A stretch of 49,537 bases of DNA from Planctomycetaceae bacterium (GTDB taxonomy: Bacteria; Planctomycetota; Planctomycetia; Planctomycetales; Planctomycetaceae): the NCBI GenBank assembly GCA_947476295.1, contig CANJQC010000028.1, positions 1 to 49,537 of the forward strand, read 5' to 3'. Under the pieces are notes generated by a model. It was not told the DNA's origin. It worked only from the letters and a program-made list of their open reading frames with translations, and did no database searches. Positions 1-8,789 of this stretch are shown piece after piece. Within the stretch, counting starts at the first letter, position 1; every line of letters starts with the position of its first letter. The position numbers were made by a program, and so were the translations under genes.

Positions 1-83
1 GAACTTGGGTCAGTGAAAATCTGGGCACAACGCTCGCCTCAAAGCGACAAACCGCCTAAGCCCAATTCAAAACAGCCGCATGA

Positions 84-416
84 TCATGCACAAAACAAAA
101 ACCTGATTTTTACTACGTTCATCAGGACAGTCCGAGGCTGTTCGCAGTGCGGCGCTTTCGCGGCGTTCGGATCGGCGGCGATGACGCGGAACTTGATTTC
201 GCCGGTCGATAGTTTACCGACAAACGGTTCGATGCGTGCTTTGTTCTGCAGTCGTTGAATGAGTCTGGCCAGAACATCAGGAGAGTTGTCGATGAGAAAG
301 TCATGCAGCTCGCCTTGTTGCGGAGGCTCTCCGAACAGATCCTGAGTGACTCGACGAAGCAGTTGTTCCCGGCCTGCTTTATGCACAATGCAGGAGAGCC
401 ACCGGCAACGGTTCAA
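84..416 (-). pseudogene. unrecognised coding remnant, probably the 3' end of a larger gene
   Basis: This 110-codon open frame has a coherent helical-looking middle (FLIDNSPDVLARLIQRL) followed by GEIKFRVIAADPNAAKAP, which reads like genuine protein. It has no ribosome binding site and no convincing start. Just after AADPNAAKAP the frame runs into less plausible sequence, while the neighbouring frame continues as RTANSLGLS and stops near 122, so a one-base frameshift near 150-160 is likely. I do not recognise the family. It lies downstream of trpC on the same strand, separated by the large inverted repeat at 465-532. It could instead be a short real gene; confidence is low. Confidence 0.3.
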
Positions 417-464
417 GAGACCGGCGGCAAGCGGGGTGTTGTTTTAGTCACTCGGATCAAGTTT

Positions 465-532
465 TCGTTTAACGGCAAGCCGCAGGCGACTGTTTCCATG
501 AACGCCGACGCCTGCGGCTTGCCGTTAAACGA
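465..532. repeat. perfect 24-bp inverted repeat, large intergenic hairpin
   Basis: Arms at 465-488 and 509-532 are exact reverse complements around a 20-base loop. The core reads CGCCTGCGGCTTGCCG on one arm. A second small hairpin (ACGGC-TAAT-GCCGT, 545-558) follows. The element lies downstream of trpC on the minus strand and could end its transcript, although no T-run is present. The size and perfection of the palindrome fit a dispersed repetitive extragenic palindrome better than a simple terminator. Confidence 0.8.
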
Positions 533-614
533 TTAAATCAATAGACGGCTAATGCCGTGCCGCTCACGGGGAAAAGGCCATTGGCCATTCAGGATTCGAG
601 ATTTCAGATTCTCT

Positions 615-1448
615 CTACGTCGTCCCCATGAGTTCTCTCACGGCGTTACCGATGTCCGGTTGTCTCATCAATGATTCGCCCACGAGTACTGCCCCGATAC
701 CTTCGGACCGCAGGCGCTGGATGTGTGCATTGGTGCTGATGCCGCTTTCACTGACGAGCAGCACGTCGTCGGGGATTTGTTGCTTGACCTTGAATGTGTG
801 TTCCAGCGACGTTACGAAAGTCCGCAGGTCTCGGTTGTTGATACCCAGGAGTTTCGTTCCTGTCGCCAGCACGCGCGGAACGTTTTCTAGGTCGTACAAT
901 TCTATGAGCGCGTCCATGCCCAGACTGTGAGCGTATCCATACAGGTCGTGTAATTGAGCATCATCCAAGCATTCTGCGATCAGCAACACGCAGTCGGCAC
1001 CAGCAACGCGCGCTTCGGCAATCTGATAGCGGTCAATGATGAATTCCTTGCGCATCACCGGGATGCGCACGATCTGGCGGATGTCACGCAGATAGTCGAG
1101 GTGTCCCTCGAAGAAGTGTTCGTCCGTAAGCACGCTCAGGCAGGTGGCTCCGGCGACTTCGTACTGACGAGCAATCGTGACAGGATCAAAATCTGGACGA
1201 ATTATTCCGGCGGACGGCGACGCTTTCTTGACTTCTGCGATCAAGCCAGGGCGTTCTGCGGATTTCAAAGCTGCCAGGAATCCTCGCACTGGTGGCGCCG
1301 ACGGGATTCGGGCTTCGAGGGACTCAAAAGCCACTCGATCGCGCGCAGCGGCAATTTCCCGGTGCTTCTGGGCAAGGATTTCGTCAAGAATGGTCGACAA
1401 GGGATGGACTCCGCGTTCTGATACTCGACGGGATGGTATTGTGATCAT
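615..1448 (-). CDS. trpC: indole-3-glycerol phosphate synthase
   Basis: TrpC closes the indole ring in tryptophan synthesis, converting carboxyphenylamino-deoxyribulose phosphate to indole-3-glycerol phosphate in the cytoplasm. The 277-residue product has the family's TIM-barrel landmarks in order: GLIAEVKKASPSAGI (catalytic Lys on the first strands), LSVLTDEHFFEG, IPVMRKEFIID, ADCVLLIAECL, GINNRDLRTF and SESGI near the end. Length is normal apart from a short N-terminal extension. The ATG at 1448 is the annotated start; a TTG at about 1400, preceded by GCGGAG, would start right at STILDEILAQK, where family members usually begin, and may be the true start. No other trp gene is adjacent, so trpC is isolated here, as is common in planctomycetes. 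Confidence 0.95.
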   Translation of the reverse strand: MITIPSRRVSERGVHPLSTILDEILAQKHREIAAARDRVAFESLEARIPSAPPVRGFLAALKSAERPGLIAEVKKASPSAGIIRPDFDPVTIARQYEVAGATCLSVLTDEHFFEGHLDYLRDIRQIVRIPVMRKEFIIDRYQIAEARVAGADCVLLIAECLDDAQLHDLYGYAHSLGMDALIELYDLENVPRVLATGTKLLGINNRDLRTFVTSLEHTFKVKQQIPDDVLLVSESGISTNAHIQRLRSEGIGAVLVGESLMRQPDIGNAVRELMGTT

Positions 1449-1560
1449 GGATGCTGGTCGAGGCTCTGTGACAAATTGCTAGGCAATCGCCGTCAAATTA
1501 CGTCCGCTGAGTCAAACGGTATCCACGGAACTCTCTGTTACCCTCCTTTGAAGCTGCCGC

Positions 1561-2967
1561 ATGATGTCACTTCTGAACCCGATTCTTGCTCAGGCCGCGG
1601 CCGCACCGGAAGAAGTCACTGTCGGCGGAATCATCACCGCGATTATGTTTGTAATGACCGCCTTGGGCAGCATGGCGATGATCGTCGCCTGGGTTATTCG
1701 TTATAGCCAGACGGGACATGCATTGCCCGCAGCTCAGCGCGGTGTGCTCCGAGTTCCGTTGCCACTCACGCTCGTTGCTATTTTCCTGTCCGTTCTGTTC
1801 ACGCTGCTTGTGCTGGTTTCGTCGTTCAGCGTTGATCCTGCGACCGCTGTGAACATCGTCGTGGACGGTAATCCAACTGAAGCAGAAAAAGGTCCCGCCG
1901 ACAGTGACGCCGGTGGAGACGAAAAGCAGGCGGAGGCAACCGAGACAGAAACCGAAGCCTCTTCAGACACCAACGGAAAAGACACCACAACGTCGGCCAG
2001 GTCGCCGGGCATCAGCCCTGCTAAGATGCAGAACGCTCTGATTCAGACAATCGCGATGGATCTGATGCTGCTGCTGGCTTTTGGTGCCGTGGTCCTGGTG
2101 GCCAGCCAAGCCGGTCGAGTGTACCTGAAGAAATCAACGGATCAGCATCGCAAGCCGACAACTGGTACCCTTACGATACCTCGTCAGCGAGACCGCACGG
2201 CTGGTGTCGGGATGGGGTTCGGCTCACCGTGGCCTGATCTGGACGATGCTTCTTTCATCCCGCAGATGCCGGGCTACGACATTTTGGGAAATAGCGTCGT
2301 GTACGATCCGGAACGAAATGCGAACGAAATCGTCTCGGAACCGACAGCGTTGCCGAAACCTTCAGCATTCAATTCTCACCAACCGCCACTGAATTCGGCG
2401 GATCACAATCCATTTGCTGTCGTGCTTGAGGGCGAACAGTTCGGGACCGATCCCAATGCCACCATCCCCACCGCAGATGAACCGTGTATTGAGGATGAGC
2501 CATTTTCGTTTACCCGGGAATTGCGTTTTGCAACAGAGGTCTTTCTGGCAGCTTATCTTCCGACGGCGGCTATGAAGTTACTCATCGTGCTCATTTCTAT
2601 GAGCATCGCTGGTGAGCCACCAAAGTCGCATCCGTTTCTGGAGATGCTTGAGGCCGGTGTCAGCGTGTCAATGATTGCCGTGATCCTGATCATGGCCGTG
2701 TTCGTGGCCCCGATCGTGGAAGAATTACAGTTTCGTGTCGTCGTTTTGGGAGGCATCGCGCAGCTTGGTCGGCCAAAGCTGGCCTTGATCGCATCTTCGA
2801 TGCTGTTTGCATTCGCTCACGGGTTTCCCGATTCAATCGCCCTGATCCCGCTGGCTTTCGCACTCGGATACACCTACCTCCGCCGCCGCAGCTATGTGAC
2901 GGTGATGCTCGTTCATTTCCTGTTCAACGGCTTCAACATGGTCTTGGCCCTGGTTGCGCTGCTGTGA
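1561..2967 (+). CDS. CPBP-family intramembrane metalloprotease (CAAX protease / Abi)
   Basis: The 468-residue membrane protein carries the three motifs of the CPBP (Rce1-like) protease family in its C-terminal third: EELQFR (E387-R392, the EExxxR motif), FxxxH ending at H420, and HFLFN (H452-N456). These residues bind metal and activate water inside the membrane. N-terminal hydrophobic segments lie at about residues 20-45 and 58-83, followed by a Glu/Thr-rich acidic linker (about 100-150), a third segment near 165-185, and a soluble linker before the protease domain. The extended N-terminal half is longer than in typical family members. The gene is divergent from trpC with a gap of about 110 bases. 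The substrate is unknown; family members process prenylated proteins in eukaryotes and have been linked to bacteriocin self-immunity in bacteria. Confidence 0.88.
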   Translation: MMSLLNPILAQAAAAPEEVTVGGIITAIMFVMTALGSMAMIVAWVIRYSQTGHALPAAQRGVLRVPLPLTLVAIFLSVLFTLLVLVSSFSVDPATAVNIVVDGNPTEAEKGPADSDAGGDEKQAEATETETEASSDTNGKDTTTSARSPGISPAKMQNALIQTIAMDLMLLLAFGAVVLVASQAGRVYLKKSTDQHRKPTTGTLTIPRQRDRTAGVGMGFGSPWPDLDDASFIPQMPGYDILGNSVVYDPERNANEIVSEPTALPKPSAFNSHQPPLNSADHNPFAVVLEGEQFGTDPNATIPTADEPCIEDEPFSFTRELRFATEVFLAAYLPTAAMKLLIVLISMSIAGEPPKSHPFLEMLEAGVSVSMIAVILIMAVFVAPIVEELQFRVVVLGGIAQLGRPKLALIASSMLFAFAHGFPDSIALIPLAFALGYTYLRRRSYVTVMLVHFLFNGFNMVLALVALL

Positions 2968-3301
2968 GCGGAACAGAGCCTTCCGTTTTTCCACACCGCT
3001 CATCAGTCCGACTTGACCATGCGTCTCTCGCGATGAATCTTGAACTAACTTTTGGGATTTCCGCTGCGGACAGAGTTTTTTCCTGCTGCCCTCCGCGCAA
3101 CTTTCGCAGATTCCCGCCTTCTTGTCTTTGACGTAACCGGACTGGAGAGCCAGCATTCCCGGAAGAATAAGACTCTTCGTCGCAACTGTTTTCTCAGTAG
3201 CAATCGTTTCCGCCGATACGATGACAGGGCTTCGTTCCTTTACGCACGATTGCGTGATGGATTCGAAGAGGGGTAAGGCTAGGTTCTGGAAGGCGCGTGA
3301 T
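2968..3301. other. intergenic stretch without a recognisable gene
   Basis: These 334 bases lie between the CPBP protease and the acidic lipoprotein. Short open frames on both strands show no protein-like composition. GGAAGG at about 3287-3292 is the likely ribosome binding site of the downstream gene. I see no clear promoter or hairpin. Confidence 0.5.
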
Positions 3302-5029
3302 ATGTATCAGAAACATAAACTCATCTGCACCGGTCTGTCTGTATTCTTTGCGGCCACTCACGCTGGCTGTGCCGGGAGCGGCCTGAAGAATATGTTTACA
3401 AGAAACGAGACCGATGGATATCATTCGCTTGACGAACTGTCAGTCGAAGAACGAGCAGTCGCCGAGGCCGAAAAATCTGAAGACGAAGAAGGGGCACCGA
3501 CAATGGTGGCTCGACTCGCATCGTGGCGTCCGTTCGGCAAGGCTGAGCCGGATGAGGAACCGGATGAGGAAGAAGTGTCTGCGTCCGGCGAAGCTCTGAC
3601 TTCTGAAAGTGACTCGGACCAGACCGCCAAGAGCCCACGCCTTCTGGGTCGGGCCTTTTCAAAGCGAGATTCTGTCGAGCCAGATCCATTTCTGGGTACG
3701 GAACCAAATCGATCCGATGGTCCTGAGTTTCCAGCGTTCAAAACCGCAGCCGATCAGAAGATAGCGAAGACCGACAACAAGCCGATCGAAGCGGATGATG
3801 AGTCTTCGACTGAGCCCGATCCGATACCGGACGACAGCAAAGACGGTGACACCGATGCTGTTGCTTTGGGGGCTTCGCGAGAACCCAGTTCCGCCAGCAG
3901 CAACAGCGAAGATGAAGACAACGCACTTGCAAAGCGATTTGAAGACCATTTCCTGCTGAACTCAGTTGGGACGATGGCGAAAACCGAAGCCAACGCGACT
4001 GCGGCCGGGACGGATCTAAAGCAGAAAGCCGCAACCGCTGCGAGGATGGCTGAGTCGAGAAAACGTGATCGCTCAAGCATTGCCGATCGCCAAATCGATG
4101 CGTTTGAGAAACTCCTGGCAGCCGATCCTGACCACAATGGAAAGAATTCCGGATTCCGCCGTAACCCCGAAGCCACACCGTTGAAAACTTCGGACAACAA
4201 TGATTTGAAATCAGAAAACTCGCACGACGCATTTGATCAGCTCGTGGGTGCAGAAGGCAGCGCCGCCAGCCGCGAGGCATCTCATATGACACACAAAGCT
4301 ACACTGAGTCCAAAGGAGAGCGCTGCCGCGATGAACATCGAAGTGGCCGACGCAGAAGCACTCTTCGGAGCGGCAGCCGCTCGTCAGGATATTCGCACGC
4401 AACACGCTGAAGATGCACCTCGTTCTAAGCCGGCGGGTCACGACCTGGCTCGTTCCGGCACCTCGTCGCAGACATCGGACAGTTCGGATAGATTCCAGTG
4501 GAACGAGTCAAGACAAGCTAAGCCAGGATCTGAACCTGACAGCAACCGTGAGGACGTCTCAAGTGCCTTTGCGCGTCACTCACAAGGTAACTCGGGTGCC
4601 GACAAACAACGCCGTCACGACACGGCATTCGGTATACCAACTGTGTCTGCCGGAGATGTTGATGGCGAAGATCGTTCGACTGTGGAAGGGGCAGACATTC
4701 GTCTGAGCAACGCATCGGCCTCCGCTACCGGCCATAGAATTGTCACAGCAAACTACGGAACGGTTCACGCCTGCCCTGTCACTCCGCCCGTCTCAACAGA
4801 AATCCCGGCGGTTGGCGATACCCACTTTACTGCGGCTCCTGTCGCGCCGGTTTCCGACGCGGAATCCAGCGGCGAAGTTGTTTCCGCGGCAACTCGGCCA
4901 GGGCTTGTGCAGTCATTCTCAACACGTAACTGGCTGCTGCTTATCGGTGGCATTATCGTCATCGCCCTGCTGTTCGCGCCAAGCCGCACAAAACCTCTGA
5001 CTATGAATGGCCGACCGGTAAACGGCTAG
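3302..5029 (+). CDS. acidic low-complexity lipoprotein with C-terminal membrane anchor, function unknown
   Basis: The open frame begins at 3221, but the ATG at 3302 is preferred. It follows GGAAGG at good spacing and gives a signal peptide (MYQKHKLICTGLSVFFAA) ending in a lipobox-like HAGC. The mature protein of about 550 residues is dominated by Asp, Glu, Ser and Ala with Lys/Arg-rich patches and looks disordered; no catalytic domain is recognisable. Near the C-terminus a hydrophobic segment (NWLLLIGGIIVIALLFA) followed by basic residues forms a membrane anchor. A molecule tethered at both ends could span or line a periplasm-like space, but this is inference. I do not recognise a family. Low-complexity secreted proteins of this sort are common in planctomycete genomes. 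Confidence 0.7.
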   Translation: MYQKHKLICTGLSVFFAATHAGCAGSGLKNMFTRNETDGYHSLDELSVEERAVAEAEKSEDEEGAPTMVARLASWRPFGKAEPDEEPDEEEVSASGEALTSESDSDQTAKSPRLLGRAFSKRDSVEPDPFLGTEPNRSDGPEFPAFKTAADQKIAKTDNKPIEADDESSTEPDPIPDDSKDGDTDAVALGASREPSSASSNSEDEDNALAKRFEDHFLLNSVGTMAKTEANATAAGTDLKQKAATAARMAESRKRDRSSIADRQIDAFEKLLAADPDHNGKNSGFRRNPEATPLKTSDNNDLKSENSHDAFDQLVGAEGSAASREASHMTHKATLSPKESAAAMNIEVADAEALFGAAAARQDIRTQHAEDAPRSKPAGHDLARSGTSSQTSDSSDRFQWNESRQAKPGSEPDSNREDVSSAFARHSQGNSGADKQRRHDTAFGIPTVSAGDVDGEDRSTVEGADIRLSNASASATGHRIVTANYGTVHACPVTPPVSTEIPAVGDTHFTAAPVAPVSDAESSGEVVSAATRPGLVQSFSTRNWLLLIGGIIVIALLFAPSRTKPLTMNGRPVNG

Positions 5030-5191
5030 TAGAATACCGGAATTTTGATCAGGACTCTCAGCTGAGGGCACAGTGCGACGTAGAGTTGCCATCATGAGCC
5101 GCGACGTATTTGTGGTCGCTCGGCAGCACTATGAGACAAAATCAGCTGGCCAACCATTCCGCGTCGCCGGAATTGCAGCAGGAGTTTCCTG

Positions 5192-5545
5192 ATGACTCAA
5201 GATCCCTGGAGCCGTCCAACGATCGATGACCTTCGCCGAATTCTTGAGAGCATCGGAAAGGTGAATGTTTCGAACAACCGCGCTAACGAGCGTCTTGAAC
5301 TGTCGGTGCCCGCAGAAATTCGTACTCAGCGTGGCAACACCATTGCTGCGATGACGCGTGAAATCAGCCGCACAGGAATCGGCATGCTGCATCGCGGAGC
5401 TGTCACGCCCGGCGATGTCATCGTCCGGATGGCCAGCGACACCCGTGAATTCCAGTACAATGTCCGCGTCGAATGGTGCTCGCCCTGCGACAACGGCATG
5501 TTCATGAGCGGTGGCCGGTTTCTGCCGAATTCGACAGACACCTAG
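5192..5545 (+). CDS. PilZ-domain protein, putative cyclic-di-GMP receptor
   Basis: The 117-residue protein is a single PilZ domain. It has the RxxxR motif (R30 to R34, RANER) and, about 25 residues later, a variant of the (D/N)xSxxG motif with Glu in the first position (EISRTG, E57-G62). Beta-strand-like segments follow (GDVIVRMASDT, FQYNVRVEW). PilZ domains bind cyclic-di-GMP between these two motifs and pass the signal to motility, adhesion or polysaccharide machinery. An N-terminal helix (IDDLRRILESIG) precedes the domain. The gene is convergent with recJ and the two stop codons share the CTAG at 5542-5545. The exopolysaccharide genes at 8790-12649 are a tempting but unproven output. Confidence 0.8.
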   Translation: MTQDPWSRPTIDDLRRILESIGKVNVSNNRANERLELSVPAEIRTQRGNTIAAMTREISRTGIGMLHRGAVTPGDVIVRMASDTREFQYNVRVEWCSPCDNGMFMSGGRFLPNSTDT

Positions 5546-7302
5546 CCCGCTGCATGTTGAGCTGTCGTGGCTGGTTTCCAGTCGATCAATTGCAGCTCCA
5601 CTTTGTTGAAGCCACGAAACGTGTTGATCACCGGTGCGAACGTCACTGAGAATGGCCCGACCGTCGATTGCAGTTGTTCGGCCCAGTCACCCCGACCGAA
5701 CGCAACACCGCGCATGGTAGTTCCCTGCTGACGGACTTTGATCGCCAGATGTCGATCACCTTCGCCCATCGTCTTCGGTGGTTCAGCCAGCTCAACGCGC
5801 GACGCGACGAAACGTGGCTGAGGATTCTCCTGACCAAACGGGCCCAATCGTTCGAGTTCGCGCACGGCGGGAAAAGTGACCTCCGAAAGCAGTACTTCGG
5901 CATCGATTCGAAGCTCCGTGTCCGCAGCCGTGGGATGAAAATTCTCCGCTGCCCAGGACGCCAGCGTTTCTCGCACATCACCAATTGCGGCAGCTTTCAA
6001 TCGCACGCCGGCAGCCGCTTTGTGACCACCGAAACTGACGACATGTTCGCGACATGATGCAAGGCCCGCATACAGATCAAAGCCTGCCCACGAACGGCCT
6101 GATCCCTGTCCTGTTCCATCGTCGCGCAAAGCAATCAAAACCGTCGGCTTGCCGAATTCTTCCGTCACGCGACTGGCGACGATCCCAATCACGCCGGGAT
6201 GCCAGTCGTGATGCGCGAGGACAAGCGTCTTGTGCTTCTCCCATTCCGGATTTTCCACCACCATCTCTCTGGCCTGTTTCAGAATTCGTCGCTCAACTGT
6301 TTTGCGATTGTTATTGAGCGTGTCCAGATATTCCGCCAGCTTTGTGGCACGTTCGCCATTTTCGGTCGTGAGCAATTCCACAGCCAGCCGAGCTTGACCC
6401 AATCGACCTGCCGCATTGATCCGTGGCCCCAATCCAAAACCGATATCATCCGCCCGAAGTTCCGGCTTGTCGAACAAACCTGCCACGCGCATTAACGCTT
6501 TCATTCCCAGCGAAGACTGTTCGCGAACCGTCTGCAGACCATAACGGACGATGACTCGATTTTCTCCCAGCAGTGGGACAACGTCGGCGACGGTCCCGAG
6601 GGCAGCCAATCCCACGGCCTGCTTGAGAAATTCCTTCATTCTCGGGCTGGCTTTCTTCCCATCGCCCAGTCGCTGGCAGATCGCCCACGCCAGTTTGAAA
6701 GCGACTCCCGCACCACAAAGTTCACCAAACGGATAAGTGGATCCTGGCAAGCGAGGATGGACGAGTACCAGCGCGTCCGGAAGCCGGGAACCGATCGTGT
6801 GGTGATCGGTGATGATCAGATCGAGGCCTATGGATTTCGCCATGGCGGCTTCTTCAACACTCGCGATGCCACAATCGACGGACACGACTAGTCGCCGCGG
6901 ATCTTCTTCGTGCAGCGCCTGCAGAGCAGCGATGTTGAGGCCGTAGCCTTCGTTCATGCGACAGGGAATATAATAGTCAACCGTCGCGTTGCTCAGCTGC
7001 AGACAGTGCCACAGAATGCTGGTGCCCGTGACGCCATCGACGTCATAGTCTCCGTAAATCGTGATGCGGCGTTTGTCCTGAATTGCCTGAACGATCAAAT
7101 CGGCAGCCGTGTTGACGCCGGGAAGTTCAGACGGATCGTGCAGGTCGCTGAGCTTCGCGTCGAGGAACTCCCGAGCCGAATCCACCTGTGAGATGCCTCG
7201 CGCGATGAGCACCTGAGCCAGCAGCGGAGAAACTTTCAACTGCCCGCACAGACGACGTATGCCCGCTTCATCGTGCGGATGAAACGTCCATTTTCTTTCC
7301 AC
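5542..7302 (-). CDS. recJ: single-stranded-DNA-specific exonuclease RecJ
   Basis: RecJ degrades single-stranded DNA 5' to 3' in recombination, mismatch and base-excision repair. The 586-residue product has the DHH phosphoesterase motifs in order: YGDYDVDGVTG near residue 85, VSVDCGIAS, the DHH triad itself (IITDHHTIG), then LCGAGVAFKL, GRINAAGRLG-type sequence, and in the DHHA1 domain SFGGHKAAAG. A C-terminal OB-like segment ends at about 586. Length is normal for bacterial RecJ (550-600). The ATG at 7302 gives MERKWTFHPHDE, a typical RecJ N-terminus. The gene stands alone on its strand. Hairpins at 7363-7385 and 7417-7446 lie in its upstream region. Confidence 0.96.
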   Translation of the reverse strand: MERKWTFHPHDEAGIRRLCGQLKVSPLLAQVLIARGISQVDSAREFLDAKLSDLHDPSELPGVNTAADLIVQAIQDKRRITIYGDYDVDGVTGTSILWHCLQLSNATVDYYIPCRMNEGYGLNIAALQALHEEDPRRLVVSVDCGIASVEEAAMAKSIGLDLIITDHHTIGSRLPDALVLVHPRLPGSTYPFGELCGAGVAFKLAWAICQRLGDGKKASPRMKEFLKQAVGLAALGTVADVVPLLGENRVIVRYGLQTVREQSSLGMKALMRVAGLFDKPELRADDIGFGLGPRINAAGRLGQARLAVELLTTENGERATKLAEYLDTLNNNRKTVERRILKQAREMVVENPEWEKHKTLVLAHHDWHPGVIGIVASRVTEEFGKPTVLIALRDDGTGQGSGRSWAGFDLYAGLASCREHVVSFGGHKAAAGVRLKAAAIGDVRETLASWAAENFHPTAADTELRIDAEVLLSEVTFPAVRELERLGPFGQENPQPRFVASRVELAEPPKTMGEGDRHLAIKVRQQGTTMRGVAFGRGDWAEQLQSTVGPFSVTFAPVINTFRGFNKVELQLIDWKPATTAQHAAG

Positions 7303-7362
7303 GCGCTTCGCTCCCTCTTAACTTGACTGACGAATCCGAGTTGTAGTGTAGTGCGCAAGAAG

Positions 7363-7446
7363 GCTGGCGTGAATTGACCGCCAGCAGCGTGGGCCATTGG
7401 CTTCCAGCCTGCCAGATTTCTTAGGAAGTTTACAATCCTTAAGAAA
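7363..7446. repeat. two inverted repeats upstream of recJ
   Basis: GCTGGCG (7363-7369) pairs with CGCCAGC (7379-7385) around nine bases. A second near-perfect palindrome pairs TTTCTTAGGA (7417-7426) with TCCTTAAGAAA (7436-7446), with one bulged base. Both lie 60-145 bases upstream of the recJ start in the 7303-7818 intergenic region. The second could be an operator or the foot of an unannotated transcript; no T-run adjoins either. Confidence 0.55.
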
Positions 7447-7690
7447 TAAATTGTGAATGCCGCGCTTGCAGTGGCCATCGGTTCGGCTAGGTAAGCTTAG
7501 TCATGGTGTCATTCAGAATGTCGAAGAAACCCTTGAGGCTTGCCTTCGTACTTTTCTCTCATCGGGGTTGAGCCGAATGCGATAAACCTGCCTGCGACTT
7601 ACCTGCGCTCCTATACGGCAGAACACCACCGCGTCCTAAATCTGTTTGACAAGAGATAATGCGTAAAATGAACACTCTGCGATGTTTAGT

Positions 7691-7718
7691 GGAACTTTTA
7701 GTTATCGGATGATTCTGC
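7691..7718 (+). promoter_or_regulatory. candidate ECF-type promoter upstream of the 7819 lipoprotein gene
   Basis: GGAACTT (7691-7697) followed 16 bases later by TCTGC (7714-7718) resembles the sigma-E/ECF promoter pattern (GGAACTT, N15-17, TCTGA). It would put the transcript start about 95 bases before the ATG at 7819. A TTGACA at 7646-7651 has no well-spaced -10 box. This is only a pattern match. Confidence 0.25.
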
Positions 7719-7818
7719 AGATAAAATCGAGCAAACACGAAACGCTTGAAATCACGGCTCGCTCCAAAACTAGCCGATGTTCTTGTCGTTAGTCATTAGA
7801 GAAACAGGAGTCTCTACA

Positions 7819-8628
7819 ATGTGGAACAAGGTTGTTTCCAATGGGCGTTTGGGTGCGTTTGCACTTTTCCTCTCCCTTTCGGGCTGCACAGCGCTCAGCG
7901 ACTGTAAATACGAAGTTGGGCAGAAAATCCGGACGCATCAGGCATGGCATGAATTCGATGGTTGCCATTCTCAGTGCTTTACCGGCGACTACAGAAACGG
8001 CTGGAAAACCGGTTATTACGACGTCGCCACCGGCGGTGAAGGTCGCCCGCCGGTAATCGCCCCTAAAAAATACTGGAAGCCACCGGTGTTTGTTGAATAT
8101 GACCCCTCGCGACGCGACGATTGGTACTGTGGCTTTCAGGACGGTGCCGCCTGTGCGAAGTCCCAGCCGGACCATCACTATCTGCAGGCTTATCTGTCCC
8201 CTCGAACCTGCTGCCCGGTGCAGTCCGCTTCTTATCCTGAGGTCTTTGAAGAGCCAGCGGATTTTCCTCTCGAGCATATCCACGGAGATGCGGCCCTCGA
8301 TACCGCACCAACTGAAGGTAGTGCAGCACCAGTCGAAACCGCACCGGTCGAAGCCGCACCAGTGCAACTAGGGCAGCCTGATGCGGAGCAGCCAGCGACG
8401 GAACAGGCACCAGATCCAGCACCAGCTCCAGAAGCCGCAGAAATCTACGAACAAGATCCTGAACCAGCGAGTACTCAAAACGCGCCCTCAGCAAATTCGA
8501 CTCCTCGCCAGCGGCTCGTCAGACAGTATCAGGAGCAACAGCAACAGCAGGCAAAAGTTGTCAGCGACTCGCGGTTGCAACAGTTGGTGCTGAATGCTGG
8601 CCAGCCATCTGCGGACACTGGTTTTTGA
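7819..8628 (+). CDS. small secreted Cys-rich lipoprotein with Pro/Ala/Glu-rich tail, function unknown
   Basis: The ATG at 7819 is chosen over the frame's first codon at 7777 because AGGAG (7806-7810) precedes it and it opens a lipoprotein signal (LGAFALFLSLSGC). The N-terminal half of the 269-residue product is compact and rich in aromatic residues, Gly and Cys (FDGCHSQCFTGDYRNGW, KTGYYD, DDWYCGFQDGAACAK). This resembles a recurrent planctomycete family of short surface lipoproteins with a GWKxGYYD-like core; I know of no assigned function. The C-terminal half is low-complexity, with short repeats such as PVETAPVEAAPVQ and a Gln run (QQQQQ). The gene lies just upstream of, and codirectional with, the Wza-like export lipoprotein, 161 bases away. 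Confidence 0.72.
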   Translation: MWNKVVSNGRLGAFALFLSLSGCTALSDCKYEVGQKIRTHQAWHEFDGCHSQCFTGDYRNGWKTGYYDVATGGEGRPPVIAPKKYWKPPVFVEYDPSRRDDWYCGFQDGAACAKSQPDHHYLQAYLSPRTCCPVQSASYPEVFEEPADFPLEHIHGDAALDTAPTEGSAAPVETAPVEAAPVQLGQPDAEQPATEQAPDPAPAPEAAEIYEQDPEPASTQNAPSANSTPRQRLVRQYQEQQQQQAKVVSDSRLQQLVLNAGQPSADTGF

Positions 8629-8789
8629 TGTCATAGCGAAAGTCGGCATTCAATTTTAAATTCAAACTCGGTAGTCATCAGGGTTCGACTCACGCGACGG
8701 CAGGACAGCCATTTCGGGATGAATCCAGACAATCTCTCAGGCGATCATGTGTTAACAGTTCCGCCGCTTCGGCTGGCACTGCATCAAGG

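Noticed and set aside
7646-7669. TTGACA ... TAAAAT as a promoter for the 7819 gene
   Set aside because: The spacer is only 12 bases, too short for a sigma-70 promoter.
8677-8700. tRNA T-arm-like GGTTCGACTC
   Set aside because: Flanking bases do not form the T-stem, and no acceptor, D or anticodon arms can be drawn around it.
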